The notes below the pieces were generated by a model. It did not search any database. It worked only from the letters and a program-made list of their open reading frames with translations, and was not told where the DNA came from. A stretch of DNA of 64,000 nucleotides from Bacillus sp. SA1-12. Its GTDB lineage: Bacteria; Bacillota; Bacilli; Bacillales; Bacillaceae. This document shows positions 45,470-58,597 of the stretch, piece by piece. How positions within the stretch are numbered: position 1 is the first letter of the stretch; each line of letters begins with the position of its first letter. The stretch lies in assembly GCF_000981385.1 (NCBI RefSeq), contig NZ_LATZ01000004.1, positions 1-64,000 of the forward strand, in the 5' to 3' direction. The translations under genes were made by a program, and so were the position numbers.

Positions 45470-45772
45470 TTATGCCATCATAACTAAGGCGTCTTTTCCT
45501 TTTGTCCCAACAACAATGCCTAGCTTTTCAGCTTCATATGTGACAGATTCCAATGGCGCCTCAAGTAATTGTTCAATTGTTCTAACACCAACTGCTCTGC
45601 CTGCAATGATTCCTCTATCTTTTAACTTTTCATTTAATAAAGCAACATCTAAGGCACCACACATAATATAGCCTTTATCGTTAGTGACCGCCATAAAATT
45701 CGTTTTTGGTAAAGCAACTGTGATTGCTGTAAATTGTTTTCCTTCAATGACAATTGGAGTCATGGTGATCAT
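45470..45772 (-). CDS. yunC: YunC family protein (DUF1805)
   Basis: A 100-residue protein with words IMCGALDVALLNEKL and RAVGVRTIEQLLEAPLE, typical of DUF1805. Function unknown. The ATG at 45772 has AAAGGAG 14 bases upstream, longer than ideal. It has a spacer to yunB and to yunD. Confidence 0.9.
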   Translation of the reverse strand: MITMTPIVIEGKQFTAITVALPKTNFMAVTNDKGYIMCGALDVALLNEKLKDRGIIAGRAVGVRTIEQLLEAPLESVTYEAEKLGIVVGTKGKDALVMMA

Positions 45773-45840
45773 CGCTAGTTCTACACTCCTTTCTTACTAT
45801 ATCTTTATGAGTAATGAAAGGATGCGTGTAGATGTTTTGC

Positions 45841-47244
45841 CTACTTTGTTAGTGATTTTTCCGCTACTCTCCAGGCTAATAGATCTCTTAAAAGTTCGGG
45901 CATATAAAAGATTTTTTTCTCTGCATGGCTAATTTCCGGATAAAGTGGTCCAAGCGTAAACATATCAACTGTTGCAACGGCATAAATCCGATCATAATGA
46001 ATTGGTTCGCCATTCACAAGCACTTCTGCAACATGCTGTTTCCCGTCCGCCAACTTCTCCATTTTCACCTCAATACCATCAAAAACCATGCGCCCCATTA
46101 CTTTTCCCCGGAAGCCTAATCCCTTTAACTTTAGATGCTCCATTTTTTCCTCACGTGCTTGAACAATGATTTCCTTTAGCACATCCCCCTTCAAATAAAC
46201 CTTACATGGATTAATAGGATGAGGACAAATTCGATGAAGATCCTTTCTCGTCACTGGCCCTTTATTTAACGGCTCCAAAAGCATTCCCGAGTTTACCATT
46301 GCAACCTCTCCATCACACCATTCGCGGAGTGCTCTAACTAAAAATAACGGAAAGGTAGAATCATGAAACCAGTCCAAGGTTAGATCATTTTCTAATATTC
46401 CTACGGTTTCAGAAAGCTCTGTTTCGCTTTTTACTAATGCTTTCTGCAGCCATATACTAGATTCTTCACAAATCTCCTTCTGCTCTGACATTGAATAAAG
46501 AGCAGCCTTGCGTTCAACCAATTCTTTTTGTTCATGATCGATTGTTAACGAAATATGACCAACATATTGCCCATATTTTCCTGCACCGGCGACTAGTGTA
46601 TTCTCTATCTTTTTGCCGTTTGGCAACACATGATGGGTATGGCCGCCAAGGATAAGATCAATTTCAGGAAATTCTCTTGCAATCACCTCATCATCGCTTA
46701 TCCCAAGATGTGAGAGAAGTACAATGATATCAGCTTGTTCCTTTACTTGGCCAATGGTTTCTAATAGACTTTGAAAAGGATCCTTTATTTTCCAGCCGAG
46801 CAGTTCATAGAATTTTTCATAAAACACGGTCACGCCTAATAACGCCAGCTTTATTCCGCTTGGTAAAGTCATGATTTTATAAGGAACAACCCATGGCGGG
46901 CGTTCTCCCAGCTCTGTATATAAATTCGATAGGATAACTGGAAAGTTTGCCCTCTCATATAATGTATTTAGGTCTTCATGAGAAAACGTAATTCCCTCAT
47001 TATTTCCAATGGTTACCGCATCATATTGAAGCATATTCAGCAGCGTCACATTGGCTTTTCCTTTTGTTGCTTCTGTTATTGGATGAAAACGGTCCGCATG
47101 ATCTCCAATGTCAAGAAGGATCATTTGTTCTTGATTCTGTTCGTGCAATTTCTTTTTATCATTTAAAAATTGAACGATCGCTGGCCAATTTTCAAAATGA
47201 CTATGCAAATCATTTGTATGGTAAAGGTGAATTTTCTCTAGCAT
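45841..47244 (-). CDS. yunD: Bifunctional UDP-sugar hydrolase/5'-nucleotidase-like protein YunD
   Basis: A 467-residue two-domain metallophosphoesterase. Metal ligands: HTNDLHSHFEN near residue 8, LLDIGDHADR near 50, GNNEG near 80, and GGHTHH near 195. The C-terminal nucleotidase domain (from about 290) has VNSGMLLEPL. No signal peptide or LPxTG sorting motif, so it is cytoplasmic. Hydrolyses nucleotide-type phosphate esters; the physiological substrate is unknown. Confidence 0.92.
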   Translation of the reverse strand: MLEKIHLYHTNDLHSHFENWPAIVQFLNDKKKLHEQNQEQMILLDIGDHADRFHPITEATKGKANVTLLNMLQYDAVTIGNNEGITFSHEDLNTLYERANFPVILSNLYTELGERPPWVVPYKIMTLPSGIKLALLGVTVFYEKFYELLGWKIKDPFQSLLETIGQVKEQADIIVLLSHLGISDDEVIAREFPEIDLILGGHTHHVLPNGKKIENTLVAGAGKYGQYVGHISLTIDHEQKELVERKAALYSMSEQKEICEESSIWLQKALVKSETELSETVGILENDLTLDWFHDSTFPLFLVRALREWCDGEVAMVNSGMLLEPLNKGPVTRKDLHRICPHPINPCKVYLKGDVLKEIIVQAREEKMEHLKLKGLGFRGKVMGRMVFDGIEVKMEKLADGKQHVAEVLVNGEPIHYDRIYAVATVDMFTLGPLYPEISHAEKKIFYMPELLRDLLAWRVAEKSLTK

Positions 47245-47311
47245 GTCCTTCTCTCCTTATACATAAGGTTCTTCCTGTATACAATCATACTTTTTAACGT
47301 TCATATCCAAT

Positions 47312-48142
47312 TTATCCTTTGAATCCCTCATAAATTAATTTTAAACCTGCAATGATTAAAACGATTCTCAGTAAATGAACGATTGTCTTATTTTTCAGCT
47401 TCGTATTAATCAAGGCACCAAATCTTCCGCCAAACCATGCACCTGGAATAAGCACAGCTGCAAACATCCAGTTGATGTTTCCTAATGCAATATGTGTAAC
47501 CGAGCTTGTTGACGCTGACAAAAAAATAATAAACATTGAAGTTGCCACCGCAATATGGGCTGGAAACATAAACAATAAGATCATGGCTGGAACCATTAAA
47601 GCCCCTCCGCCAATGCCAAAGAGACCAGATATCAATCCGACTACAAACGAGATGATAATGCCAGGAACAGGATGGTAGGAATACGAGTGTTCCATCCCAT
47701 CATCTCCAATAAAAGAACAAACAACAGCATTTTTCGCTTGCTGTTTTCCTCTTCGTTGAGGAAGCTTATCCTTTACCATTAACACAATCGATATAAAAAT
47801 CATAAATAACCCAAACCATAAGGAAAACGACGACGTATCAAAAAGCTTGTTCACATATGCCCCGACAATTCCGCCTGGTCCGCTCCCGATAAAGAAAATA
47901 AGTCCGCTTTTATAATCTACTTTCTTATATTTCATATAGGTTAGGGTGGAGGAGAGCCCTGTAAAGATAACCACCAATAAAGATGTCCCAACAGCTACCT
48001 GTGGTGAGACATCTTGAAAATTCGAGAAATAAGAGCCTAGTGTAAGCAGCATAGGGACAACTATAATCCCGCCGCCTAATCCGACAAGGCTGCCGATTGT
48101 TCCGGCAATAAAACCGATAATTAAAAGAATCACCCATTCCAT
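47312..48142 (-). CDS. yunE: TauE/SafE family sulfite/anion exporter YunE
   Basis: A 276-residue membrane protein with about eight helices. The duplicated family signature is clear: SLVGLGGGIIVVPML in the N-half and SGLFGIGGGALMVPAM in the C-half. Family members move sulfite, sulfoacetate or related anions; substrate unknown. Five bases separate it from yunF, so they form an operon. Confidence 0.93.
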   Translation of the reverse strand: MEWVILLIIGFIAGTIGSLVGLGGGIIVVPMLLTLGSYFSNFQDVSPQVAVGTSLLVVIFTGLSSTLTYMKYKKVDYKSGLIFFIGSGPGGIVGAYVNKLFDTSSFSLWFGLFMIFISIVLMVKDKLPQRRGKQQAKNAVVCSFIGDDGMEHSYSYHPVPGIIISFVVGLISGLFGIGGGALMVPAMILLFMFPAHIAVATSMFIIFLSASTSSVTHIALGNINWMFAAVLIPGAWFGGRFGALINTKLKNKTIVHLLRIVLIIAGLKLIYEGFKG

Positions 48143-48147
48143 GCTTT

Positions 48148-49020
48148 TTACCTCTCCTCTTCATCACTGAACAAACTTAGCTGCATTTCGGCAAGACCCG
48201 AATAGGAGATGTCTAATAGATTCATCATCATCTTTGCATTATCAGCGGCATCACCGCCAGAGTTATTATTAAAGAGCAGATAGATAACATCTGTCGCTTT
48301 TTGCAGTGAATGTAAATTTTGTTTCCATTCCAGCAACTCTTCCCGATTGTACCGATATAAATAACGGACATCTCGCCAATTATCTCCAGAAGCCGGCTTA
48401 TTCCATCCATGAACATTTCTTCCATGAAAACGAATAAGTGTCTTAGCGGGATCAGTCGGATGAAGCACAGCAGGTATTGACCTCTCCCCGGCTTGCGGTT
48501 CATCAACAATGCTGTGAATCCACTTTTCAGCCTCCATAAACTGCAGGGTTTTATCATGATACTCAGGGGAAAACCAAGTCCGATTACGAAATTCAAGGGC
48601 TACATCAAAATCAGCCATTTGTTCCCTGCACCATTTTAAATACGAGACATTTTCTTTCCGGCAATCATACCATGGAGGAAATTGAAACAGCACCATAGCC
48701 AGCTTATTCGCTTTTTTTAATGGTACTAGTGATTGTATGTATGCTTTAAACATCGTTTCTTTATATTCAAAAGGAATATCTCCGCGAAGATGTCCTGTCA
48801 TCCCCTGATACGCTTTAGGAATAAATTGAAATGTATCAGGAGTATCATTTATCCATTTCATGATATTTCGTTCTGGCTGGACCGCATAAAAGCTGGCATC
48901 GATTTCGACAGTAGGAAAATGTGCGGCATATTCCTGTAATTTATTTGTTGTATTTGTTTTTAAAGGATAGAGGGAATCATGATCGCCCCATCCAGTTAAA
49001 CCAATTTGAATTGTTGACAT
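48148..49020 (-). CDS. yunF: DUF72 family protein YunF
   Basis: A 290-residue DUF72 TIM-barrel-like protein. Typical words GLTGWGDHDSLYP at the N-terminus, FPTVEIDASFYAVQP near 36, VALEFRNRTWF near 140 and YLLFNNNSGGDAADNAKMM near 250. Function unknown. ATG at 49020 has AAAGGATG upstream. First gene of the pair with yunE. Confidence 0.92.
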   Translation of the reverse strand: MSTIQIGLTGWGDHDSLYPLKTNTTNKLQEYAAHFPTVEIDASFYAVQPERNIMKWINDTPDTFQFIPKAYQGMTGHLRGDIPFEYKETMFKAYIQSLVPLKKANKLAMVLFQFPPWYDCRKENVSYLKWCREQMADFDVALEFRNRTWFSPEYHDKTLQFMEAEKWIHSIVDEPQAGERSIPAVLHPTDPAKTLIRFHGRNVHGWNKPASGDNWRDVRYLYRYNREELLEWKQNLHSLQKATDVIYLLFNNNSGGDAADNAKMMMNLLDISYSGLAEMQLSLFSDEEER

Positions 49021-49089
49021 TCAAATCATCCTTTTGAAATGTTTGTCTACACATACTATACCATGACGAAGGGAGATAGAAAATTGAAC

Positions 49090-49290
49090 TGTTTATTCGA
49101 AAAAAGCACAAGGCGCTAATCATTCGGCAGCAAGCATAAAAGCGAACAGGAATTGAAGGTGTTCATTACTTCAATTTCTGTTTGACTAAACCCTGGAGGC
49201 AGTTAAAACGAAACACCCTGTAACATTAACGTCAATTGCACCTCTTGTGCTTCGCCGATGGCGCCTGGAGCCCAGACACTAACACTAGGT
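49090..49290. repeat. Intergenic element (family A), longest copy
   Basis: Opens GCACAAGGCGCTAATCATTCGGC and ends TGGCGCCTGGAGCCCAGAC. The inner segment has GAATTGAAGGTGTTC facing ACTTCAATTTC. The arms are partly complementary. The gap 49021-49310 holds nothing else. Confidence 0.55.
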
Positions 49291-49310
49291 TAAAGGTTAA
49301 ATTTTTATAT

Positions 49311-49338
49311 AAAAAAAAGACTGACAAGCTGTCAGTCC
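49311..49338 (-). terminator. Terminator of the suf operon
   Basis: GACTGACA / TGTCAGTC stem with a 3-base loop, followed by eight T on the minus strand. Confidence 0.85.
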
Positions 49339-49346
49339 CCCATTTA

Positions 49347-50744
49347 TTAACCGATAGAACCTTCCATTTCGAATTTGATCAGGCGGTTCATCTCAACTGC
49401 ATATTCCATTGGAAGCTCTTTTGTAAACGGCTCGATAAAGCCCATTACAATCATTTCGGTTGCTTCTTCTTCAGAAATTCCGCGGCTCATTAAATAGAAT
49501 AATTGTTCCTCTGATACTTTAGACACTTTTGCTTCATGCTCAAGGGAAATATTGTCGTTTAAAATCTCATTGTATGGGATTGTATCTGATGTAGACTGAT
49601 TATCCATTATGAGTGTATCACATTCAATATTTGATCTTGCGCCTTCTGCTTTACGTCCAAAGTGAACGATTCCGCGATATGTTACTTTACCACCTTGTTT
49701 AGAAATGGATTTTGAAACGATCGTAGAAGAAGTATTTGGTGCTAAGTGAATCATTTTCGCACCTGCGTCCTGGTGCTGACCTTTACCTGCAAGGGCAATC
49801 GATAATGTCATACCACGTGCACCCTCACCTTTAAGGATAACTGCAGGATATTTCATTGTCAGCTTAGAACCGATGTTACCGTCAATCCATTCCATTGTTG
49901 CATTTGCTTCACAAACAGCACGTTTTGTTACAAGGTTAAATACGTTGTTTGCCCAGTTTTGAATGGTTGTGTAACGGCAATAACCGCCATCTTTTACGAT
50001 GATTTCAACAACCGCACTGTGAAGTGAATTTGTTGTATAAACCGGTGCAGTACATCCTTCAACATAGTGAACATGTGCGCCTTCATCAACAATAATCAGC
50101 GTACGTTCGAATTGGCCCATGTTTTCAGAGTTGATACGGAAATATGCCTGCAACGGTGTATCAACCTTTACGCCTTTAGGAACATAAATAAATGATCCGC
50201 CAGACCATACAGCTGAGTTAAGAGCCGCAAATTTATTATCTGTAGGCGGAATTACTTTTGCCCAGTGCTCACGGAAAATATCTTCGTTTTCTTTCAAGGC
50301 TGTATCTGTGTCCTTAAACACAATTCCAAGCTCTTCAAGGTCTTCTTTCATATTATGATAAACAACCTCTGACTCATATTGTGCCGATACACCTGCAAGA
50401 TATTTTTGTTCTGCTTCTGGAATTCCAAGCTTATCAAACGTACGTTTGATTTCTTCTGGTACTTCATCCCAAGAACGCTCAGATTTTTCAGATGGTTTTA
50501 CATAGTACGTAATATCGTCAAAATTTAATGCAGCCAAATCACCGCCCCATTGCGGCATTGGCATTTCATAAAAATGCTGTAATGATTTCAAACGGAAATC
50601 AAGCATCCATTGTGGTTCATTTTTCATACGAGAGATTTCTTCAACGATTTCTTTCGTTAAACCTCTCTCTGAACGGAAGATGGAAACATCCTTGTCAGCA
50701 AACCCGTATTTGTAATCGCCGATTTCAGGTGCCTTTTTTGCCAT
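49347..50744 (-). CDS. sufB: Fe-S cluster assembly protein SufB
   Basis: A 465-residue beta-helix scaffold subunit of the SufBCD complex. Words [10 protein letters not shown] near 232, [17 protein letters not shown], and [13 protein letters not shown] near the C-terminus are typical. It is the site of nascent cluster assembly with SufD and SufC. ATG at 50744. Last gene of sufCDSUB. Confidence 0.97.
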   Translation of the reverse strand: MAKKAPEIGDYKYGFADKDVSIFRSERGLTKEIVEEISRMKNEPQWMLDFRLKSLQHFYEMPMPQWGGDLAALNFDDITYYVKPSEKSERSWDEVPEEIKRTFDKLGIPEAEQKYLAGVSAQYESEVVYHNMKEDLEELGIVFKDTDTALKENEDIFREHWAKVIPPTDNKFAALNSAVWSGGSFIYVPKGVKVDTPLQAYFRINSENMGQFERTLIIVDEGAHVHYVEGCTAPVYTTNSLHSAVVEIIVKDGGYCRYTTIQNWANNVFNLVTKRAVCEANATMEWIDGNIGSKLTMKYPAVILKGEGARGMTLSIALAGKGQHQDAGAKMIHLAPNTSSTIVSKSISKQGGKVTYRGIVHFGRKAEGARSNIECDTLIMDNQSTSDTIPYNEILNDNISLEHEAKVSKVSEEQLFYLMSRGISEEEATEMIVMGFIEPFTKELPMEYAVEMNRLIKFEMEGSIG

Positions 50745-50791
50745 CTACACTCACTCCTATCCATCTAAAATTTAAGGGCAGTACATTTCGT

Positions 50792-53740
<2,949 letters not shown>

Positions 53741-53762
53741 GTCTCATTACTCCCCCTTACGC

Positions 53763-54548
53763 TTAAGCTTCTTGCCCAACAGTTTCGTCTTCAATACCTA
53801 GTTCTTGTTTAATCCAGTCATATCCTTCTGCTTCTAAACGTTGTGCCAGCTCAGGTCCGCCTGATTTTACAACACGGCCTTGCATCATAACATGTACTTT
53901 GTCAGGTGTAATGTAGTTTAATAAGCGTTGGTAGTGTGTAATCATTAAGCAGCCAAACTCTTCGCTGCGCATTTTATTGATACCTTTTGCTACAACCTTA
54001 AGGGCATCGATATCAAGTCCGGAATCAATTTCATCAAGGATTGCAATTTTTGGCTCGATCATCATTAATTGAAGGATTTCATTACGTTTTTTCTCCCCGC
54101 CTGAAAACCCTTCATTTAAATAACGCTGTGCCATATCTTGGTCCATTTCAAGCTCTTCCATATTTGCATCCATTTTGCGAATAAATTTCATTAAAGAAAT
54201 TTCATCGCCTTCCTCACGACGTGCGTTAATTGCTGACCGTAAAAAGTCTGCGTTTGTTACACCGCTAATTTCACTTGGATATTGCATCGCTAAGAACAGA
54301 CCTGCACGTGCACGCTCATCTACTTCCATTTCAAGTACATCTTCGCCATCCAAGGTAATGCTTCCTTTCGTCACTTCATACTTTGGATGACCCATGATTG
54401 CTGATGATAAAGTTGATTTACCCGTACCGTTCGGTCCCATGATTGCGTGGAACTCTCCGCCTTTTATTTCGAGATTTACACCTTTAAGAATTTCTTTTCC
54501 ATCGATCTCTACGTGTAAATCTTTAATGATTAATGTAGAACCTGCCAT
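53763..54548 (-). CDS. sufC: Fe-S cluster assembly ATPase SufC
   Basis: A 261-residue ABC-type ATPase. Walker A GPNGTGKST near 38, signature LNEGFSGGEKKR near 145, Walker B IAILDEIDSGLD near 170 and the H-loop MITHYQRLL. ATP hydrolysis drives opening of the SufBD scaffold. First gene of sufCDSUB; AGGTATAG precedes the ATG. Confidence 0.97.
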   Translation of the reverse strand: MAGSTLIIKDLHVEIDGKEILKGVNLEIKGGEFHAIMGPNGTGKSTLSSAIMGHPKYEVTKGSITLDGEDVLEMEVDERARAGLFLAMQYPSEISGVTNADFLRSAINARREEGDEISLMKFIRKMDANMEELEMDQDMAQRYLNEGFSGGEKKRNEILQLMMIEPKIAILDEIDSGLDIDALKVVAKGINKMRSEEFGCLMITHYQRLLNYITPDKVHVMMQGRVVKSGGPELAQRLEAEGYDWIKQELGIEDETVGQEA

Positions 54549-54919
54549 AACTATACCTCCATAATATATAAAGTTTCCTGATTCTCAGTTTATTCTCATT
54601 CTTATCTTATAACAAATTAAAAGTGAACACAACCTTTTAGGAATTCACTCGAAATATGTCAAAATGCGAAAGATTAACTTGGTTAAACATTCACATTCTA
54701 TGTACAAAGAGTGAGAAATGAGCCATTTTCTACTATATAACATCTTTACCCGCGAATCTACCTTTCATCACCTAGATTAGTTTTTACTTTTCTAAAAAAA
54801 ACATTCTCCGTTCTTGAAAGAGATGCCGGGTTTCATGTAAAAGTGATCTGCTGATAAATGATACAAAATGCGAAAAAGAATCAGCCTTGAATGACTGATT
54901 CTTCTAATGTTCATTACAT
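54549..54919. other. Suf leader/promoter region
   Basis: On the minus strand a TATAAG -10-like box near 54605-54612, followed by GATAAGAATGAGAATAAACTGAGAATC. The latter contains overlapping TGAGAAT words that weakly resemble a Fur box. The remaining sequence has no gene or clear repeat. Confidence 0.35.
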
Positions 54920-55135
54920 TTATTTTTTCATTCGTCTATCAAGACCGGCAAATAGCAGCTGACTTTTCCGATGATCCTCTTCACGACTGATTTCTACATC
55001 CATACGTCTCGCTAATTTTCTAGAGTACTCAGCATACCCAATACCATGTGCGTGATACATCGCTTTTTCCATTTCGGACGTGTAGTTGAGGTCAAGTAGT
55101 TCCTGACTCGAGTGGATAATAACCAATCCCTTCAA
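54920..55135 (-). CDS. Small hypothetical protein, 71 residues
   Basis: A mostly helical protein with a basic end, including LARRMDVEISREEDHRKSQLLFAGLD. The reading frame is clean. A TTG at 55135 is the only start that covers the conserved-looking body; its ribosome-binding site is weak. Function unknown. Confidence 0.55.
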   Translation of the reverse strand: MKGLVIIHSSQELLDLNYTSEMEKAMYHAHGIGYAEYSRKLARRMDVEISREEDHRKSQLLFAGLDRRMKK

Positions 55136-55336
55136 TTTTTATTTACATAAAAACTTTATCAAGAATTTTCCCACAATTCAAAGTCCGTAAGATAATGTGA
55201 CAATGTTTTGAGTTTCTTTATCAACCATTATGCAAAAATAGGTGTTTTTTTCGCACATTCCCTCATTGATCCTTTGAATTACTCAACCTTAGATCTTTTT
55301 ACCGCTATTCTGGTTCAAAATCTTACAATAGAAAAG

Positions 55337-55708
55337 CTATTGTTTTAATTGATTGAGATCTGTTATACATTCCTGAACTAAGGTGACCGCTTGACTCATA
55401 GCGGCACCACCGCCAAAGGCAGCTGTAACACCAATAGCTTCTAAAATTTCCTCTTCACTCGCACCATGATCTAAGCATCCTTTTGTATGGTAAATCATAC
55501 AATATTCATCCTGACATTGTATGCTAATTCCTAAGGCAATTAAATGCTTTTGCTTTTGTGATAAAACCCCTTCTTTAAAGCAAGCCTCTGTAAACGCATT
55601 ATAATGATGAGCTATTTCCGGCATTTTTTGTGTAAAGGTTCCTACTCCAGTTTTAAATTCAAGTAAAGCAGCTTCTGTTGTATTTCTTGGTTCATGAGTA
55701 TGCTCCAT
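55337..55708 (-). CDS. Carboxymuconolactone decarboxylase/AhpD-like protein
   Basis: About 123 residues with an AhpD-like helical fold. Words [24 protein letters not shown] hold a Cys-x3-His in place of the AhpD CxxC motif plus a second upstream Cys. LGISIQ and [23 protein letters not shown] are typical. The family includes alkylhydroperoxidase helpers and decarboxylases; activity unclear. GGAG lies 11 bases before the ATG at 55708. Confidence 0.85.
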   Translation of the reverse strand: MEHTHEPRNTTEAALLEFKTGVGTFTQKMPEIAHHYNAFTEACFKEGVLSQKQKHLIALGISIQCQDEYCMIYHTKGCLDHGASEEEILEAIGVTAAFGGGAAMSQAVTLVQECITDLNQLKQ

Positions 55709-55965
55709 TTTATTATCAGCTCCATTCAGCAATTTTTCACGGTTAGTATGCTATACGAAGGAAAAAGTATACTGAGTAAAAAGGAAAAGTGTAAAGATAG
55801 TTTGTTTGATAATGTGCGGATGGAAAGTGAATCTGTATTGGGATTAAACCACTTGCTAATTTTTTTGCCCTACACTTACATAGAATTGATCCCACTCTCG
55901 TTTTTTGAACCATTCCTACATACTAATTTATTCCGTGAAATTTATGAATAAATCACTGTGTAAAT

Positions 55966-56006
55966 GAAAAAAGCTGACAGCATATTCATCGATGCTGTCA
56001 GCTTTA
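55966..56006 (-). terminator. Terminator of metNPQ
   Basis: AAGCTGACAGCAT / ATGCTGTCAGCTT stem with an 8-base loop and a T run on the minus strand. Confidence 0.85.
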
Positions 56007-56012
56007 CTCTAA

Positions 56013-56858
56013 TTATTCTCCTTGTGCAGCGGAGATAACTGAGCCTTTATATTTCGTTTTAATAAACTCTTGAATTTCTTTAGATTGTAATACTTCAACA
56101 AGTGTTTTAATTTCTTCTCTGTTTTCGTCACCTTCACGAACAACAATTAGGTTTACATATGGGTTGTTTTCTGGTGATTCAAGAGCAATAGCATCTTCTG
56201 CCGGGTTTAAGTCTGCTTCTAAAGCGTAGTTACCGTTAATTAAAAATGCATCTGCTTCATCATTTTCATATGCTTTTGTAAGCATTGGTGCTTCAATATC
56301 AGCTTCAAACACTAGGTTTTTTGGATTTTCTGCAATATCTTCAATAGTAGCTTCCGTTTTATTTACGCCTTCTTTTAACTTAATCAAGCCTTTTTCCTCT
56401 AACATTGAAAGCATGCGGCCGTGGTCTGCAACAGAGTTACTCATGATGATCTTTGCTCCATTCGGAAGATCCTCTAAAGATTTGTGACGTTTTGAATAAA
56501 CACCAATTGGTTCAATGTGTACTCCGCCGGCATTAACAAATTTGTAATCATTGTCAGCCATTTGGGACTGTAAGTATGGCTCATGTTGGAAATAGTTTGC
56601 ATCAAGATCTTCTTCAGCTAATGCTTTATTAGGTAAAACATAATCAGTGAACTCAACAATTTCTAATTCAATACCTTTTTCTTCTAATAAAGGTTGTGCT
56701 TCTTCTAAAATTTCAACATGCGGTACAGGTGATGCACCCACTTTTAATGTTTTAGTATCTCCCTCTGAACCTGATCCATCTTCTTGTGCTGCACCGCCGC
56801 AAGCAGCTAGTGCTGTTGTGAAAATAGCAAGTATGATTGCTAATAAAGATTTTTTCAT
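56013..56858 (-). CDS. metQ: Methionine ABC transporter substrate-binding lipoprotein MetQ
   Basis: A 281-residue lipoprotein. Signal peptide MKKSLLAIILAIFTT with lipobox LAAC at residues 17-20. The NlpA/MetQ family words VGASPVPHVEILEEAQPLL near 40 and LDANYFQHEPYLQ near 85 are present. It binds D/L-methionine outside the membrane and hands it to MetP/MetN. Eleven bases after metP. Confidence 0.96.
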   Translation of the reverse strand: MKKSLLAIILAIFTTALAACGGAAQEDGSGSEGDTKTLKVGASPVPHVEILEEAQPLLEEKGIELEIVEFTDYVLPNKALAEEDLDANYFQHEPYLQSQMADNDYKFVNAGGVHIEPIGVYSKRHKSLEDLPNGAKIIMSNSVADHGRMLSMLEEKGLIKLKEGVNKTEATIEDIAENPKNLVFEADIEAPMLTKAYENDEADAFLINGNYALEADLNPAEDAIALESPENNPYVNLIVVREGDENREEIKTLVEVLQSKEIQEFIKTKYKGSVISAAQGE

Positions 56859-56869
56859 TCTTTTTCCTC

Positions 56870-57544
56870 CTATCGTTTATCAATAGATTTAGTTATGATA
56901 TCCCCAATAAATTGGATAATAAACACAAAGATTAAAATAATAACAGTTGCTACTAATGTAACCTGATTATTGCCGCGGTTAAATCCTTCCAAAAAGGCCA
57001 GATTTCCTAAGCCGCCGGCACCGATTGCCCCTGCCATTGCCGTATATCCAATTAATGCAATGGCTGTTACAGTAATACCAGAAACCAGCGCTGGCATTGA
57101 CTCTGGAAGAAGAACCTTCCAGATGATCGTGCTTGTTTTAGCCCCCATCGATTTAGCTGCCTCAATAACACCTTTATCGATTTCACGTAATGCTATCTCA
57201 ACCATACGTGCATAAAATGGCGCCGCTCCGATGATTAACGCAGGTAAGGCTGCATTTGCACCTAATATTGTTCCTACCACTATTTTTGTAAATGGCAGTA
57301 ATAAAATAATTAAGATAATAAAGGGAATAGATCGGAAAATATTGACGATCCCTGCTACAATTGCGTTGATAAACTTGTTTTCCCATATATTTCCCTTAGC
57401 TGTCAAAAATAACAATAATCCTAGGATAATTCCTAATAAGAATGTTGCCACGACAGATATGCCCGTCATATAAATGGTCTCATTCGTGGCTTCCAATACC
57501 TTTTCCCAATCCACTTCAGGTAGAAGCTGTTCAAGCATTTGCAA
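56870..57544 (-). CDS. metP: Methionine ABC transporter permease MetP
   Basis: A 224-residue permease with five hydrophobic helices and the ABC-type coupling loop EAAKSMGAKTSTIIWKVLLPES (EAA motif). ATG at 57544, overlapping metN by 14 bases. It forms the membrane channel for MetQ-delivered methionine. Confidence 0.95.
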   Translation of the reverse strand: MQMLEQLLPEVDWEKVLEATNETIYMTGISVVATFLLGIILGLLLFLTAKGNIWENKFINAIVAGIVNIFRSIPFIILIILLLPFTKIVVGTILGANAALPALIIGAAPFYARMVEIALREIDKGVIEAAKSMGAKTSTIIWKVLLPESMPALVSGITVTAIALIGYTAMAGAIGAGGLGNLAFLEGFNRGNNQVTLVATVIILIFVFIIQFIGDIITKSIDKR

Positions 57545-58556
57545 TCACCTCCACCTCAATTTGTTGATGATAAATATATTCTAAAGCCTTACTGAGCTCT
57601 TCTTCATCTCCATCTAAATGGATAAACAAACTTCCATATGAGCCGCCTTGTGTTTGCGAAATTTTCCCTTGCAAAATATTAACATCAAGATTAAACTTTC
57701 TGATTAAGTTTGTAATCAATGGCTGTTCAGCTGATTCGCCAACAAAGGTTAATTGAATAACCTTTCCTTTTGGATATAGTTCTAATAAATGGGCGACCAC
57801 TTCGTTTGTCTCTTCTGGTTCCGTGACTTGTTTGACAAAACGTTTTGTAATTGGTTGTTTAGGATTCTTGAATACTTCAAGTACATTTCCTTCCTCAACA
57901 ACATTTCCATTTTCCATTACCGCTACACGGTGGCAAATCTTTCTAATAACATGCATTTCATGGGTAATCAATACAATCGTAAGACCTAATCTTTTGTTAA
58001 TATCAACAAGCAAATCTAAGATGGAATCAGTCGTCTGCGGATCAAGTGCAGAAGTCGCCTCATCACATAGCAATACCTTCGGATTATTGGCTAACGCCCT
58101 AGCGATTCCTACACGCTGCTTTTGACCGCCGCTTAATTGTGAAGGGTATGCATTTTCACGGCCTTCTAACCCTACAAGCTTAATCAGCTCATCAACACGT
58201 TTTAAGCGCTCTGCTTTCTTTACGCCAGCAATTTCTAACGGAAAAGCAATATTCTCTCTCACAGTTCGTGACCACAATAAATTGAAATGTTGAAAAATCA
58301 TGCTAATTTCCAAGCGTGCTTTACGTAATTTCGCCCCGCCAATCGAGTCAATTCGGCTGCCTGCAACGTTGATCTCACCGCTTGTTGGTTTTTCCAAGCC
58401 ATTCAGCAATCGAATTAAAGAACTTTTTCCCGCTCCACTGTAACCGATAATTCCGAAGATTTCTCCTTTATCTATCGATAAATTCACATTATTTACAGCC
58501 GTTACATTACCTGACTTTGTTTGATAAACCTTCTTTACATTCTTTAATGTAATCAT
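57531..58556 (-). CDS. metN: Methionine ABC transporter ATP-binding protein MetN
   Basis: About 341 residues. Walker A GYSGAGKSSL near 38, signature LSGGQKQRVGIARAL near 140, Walker B VLLCDEATSALDP near 160, and a C-terminal NIL/ACT-type domain (about 265-341) that senses methionine and inhibits transport. AAGGTGA precedes the ATG at 58556; a frame to 58589 is unsupported. First gene of metNPQ under an S-box. Confidence 0.96.
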   Translation of the reverse strand: MITLKNVKKVYQTKSGNVTAVNNVNLSIDKGEIFGIIGYSGAGKSSLIRLLNGLEKPTSGEINVAGSRIDSIGGAKLRKARLEISMIFQHFNLLWSRTVRENIAFPLEIAGVKKAERLKRVDELIKLVGLEGRENAYPSQLSGGQKQRVGIARALANNPKVLLCDEATSALDPQTTDSILDLLVDINKRLGLTIVLITHEMHVIRKICHRVAVMENGNVVEEGNVLEVFKNPKQPITKRFVKQVTEPEETNEVVAHLLELYPKGKVIQLTFVGESAEQPLITNLIRKFNLDVNILQGKISQTQGGSYGSLFIHLDGDEEELSKALEYIYHQQIEVEVIANA

Positions 58557-58597
58557 AGTGTCACCTTCTTTCGATTCATAAAATCTCACCGATCATG

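Noticed and set aside
55694-55951. Plus-strand frame divergent from the AhpD-like gene
   Set aside because: No ribosome-binding site, composition of random AT-rich sequence, overlaps the gene's 5' end.
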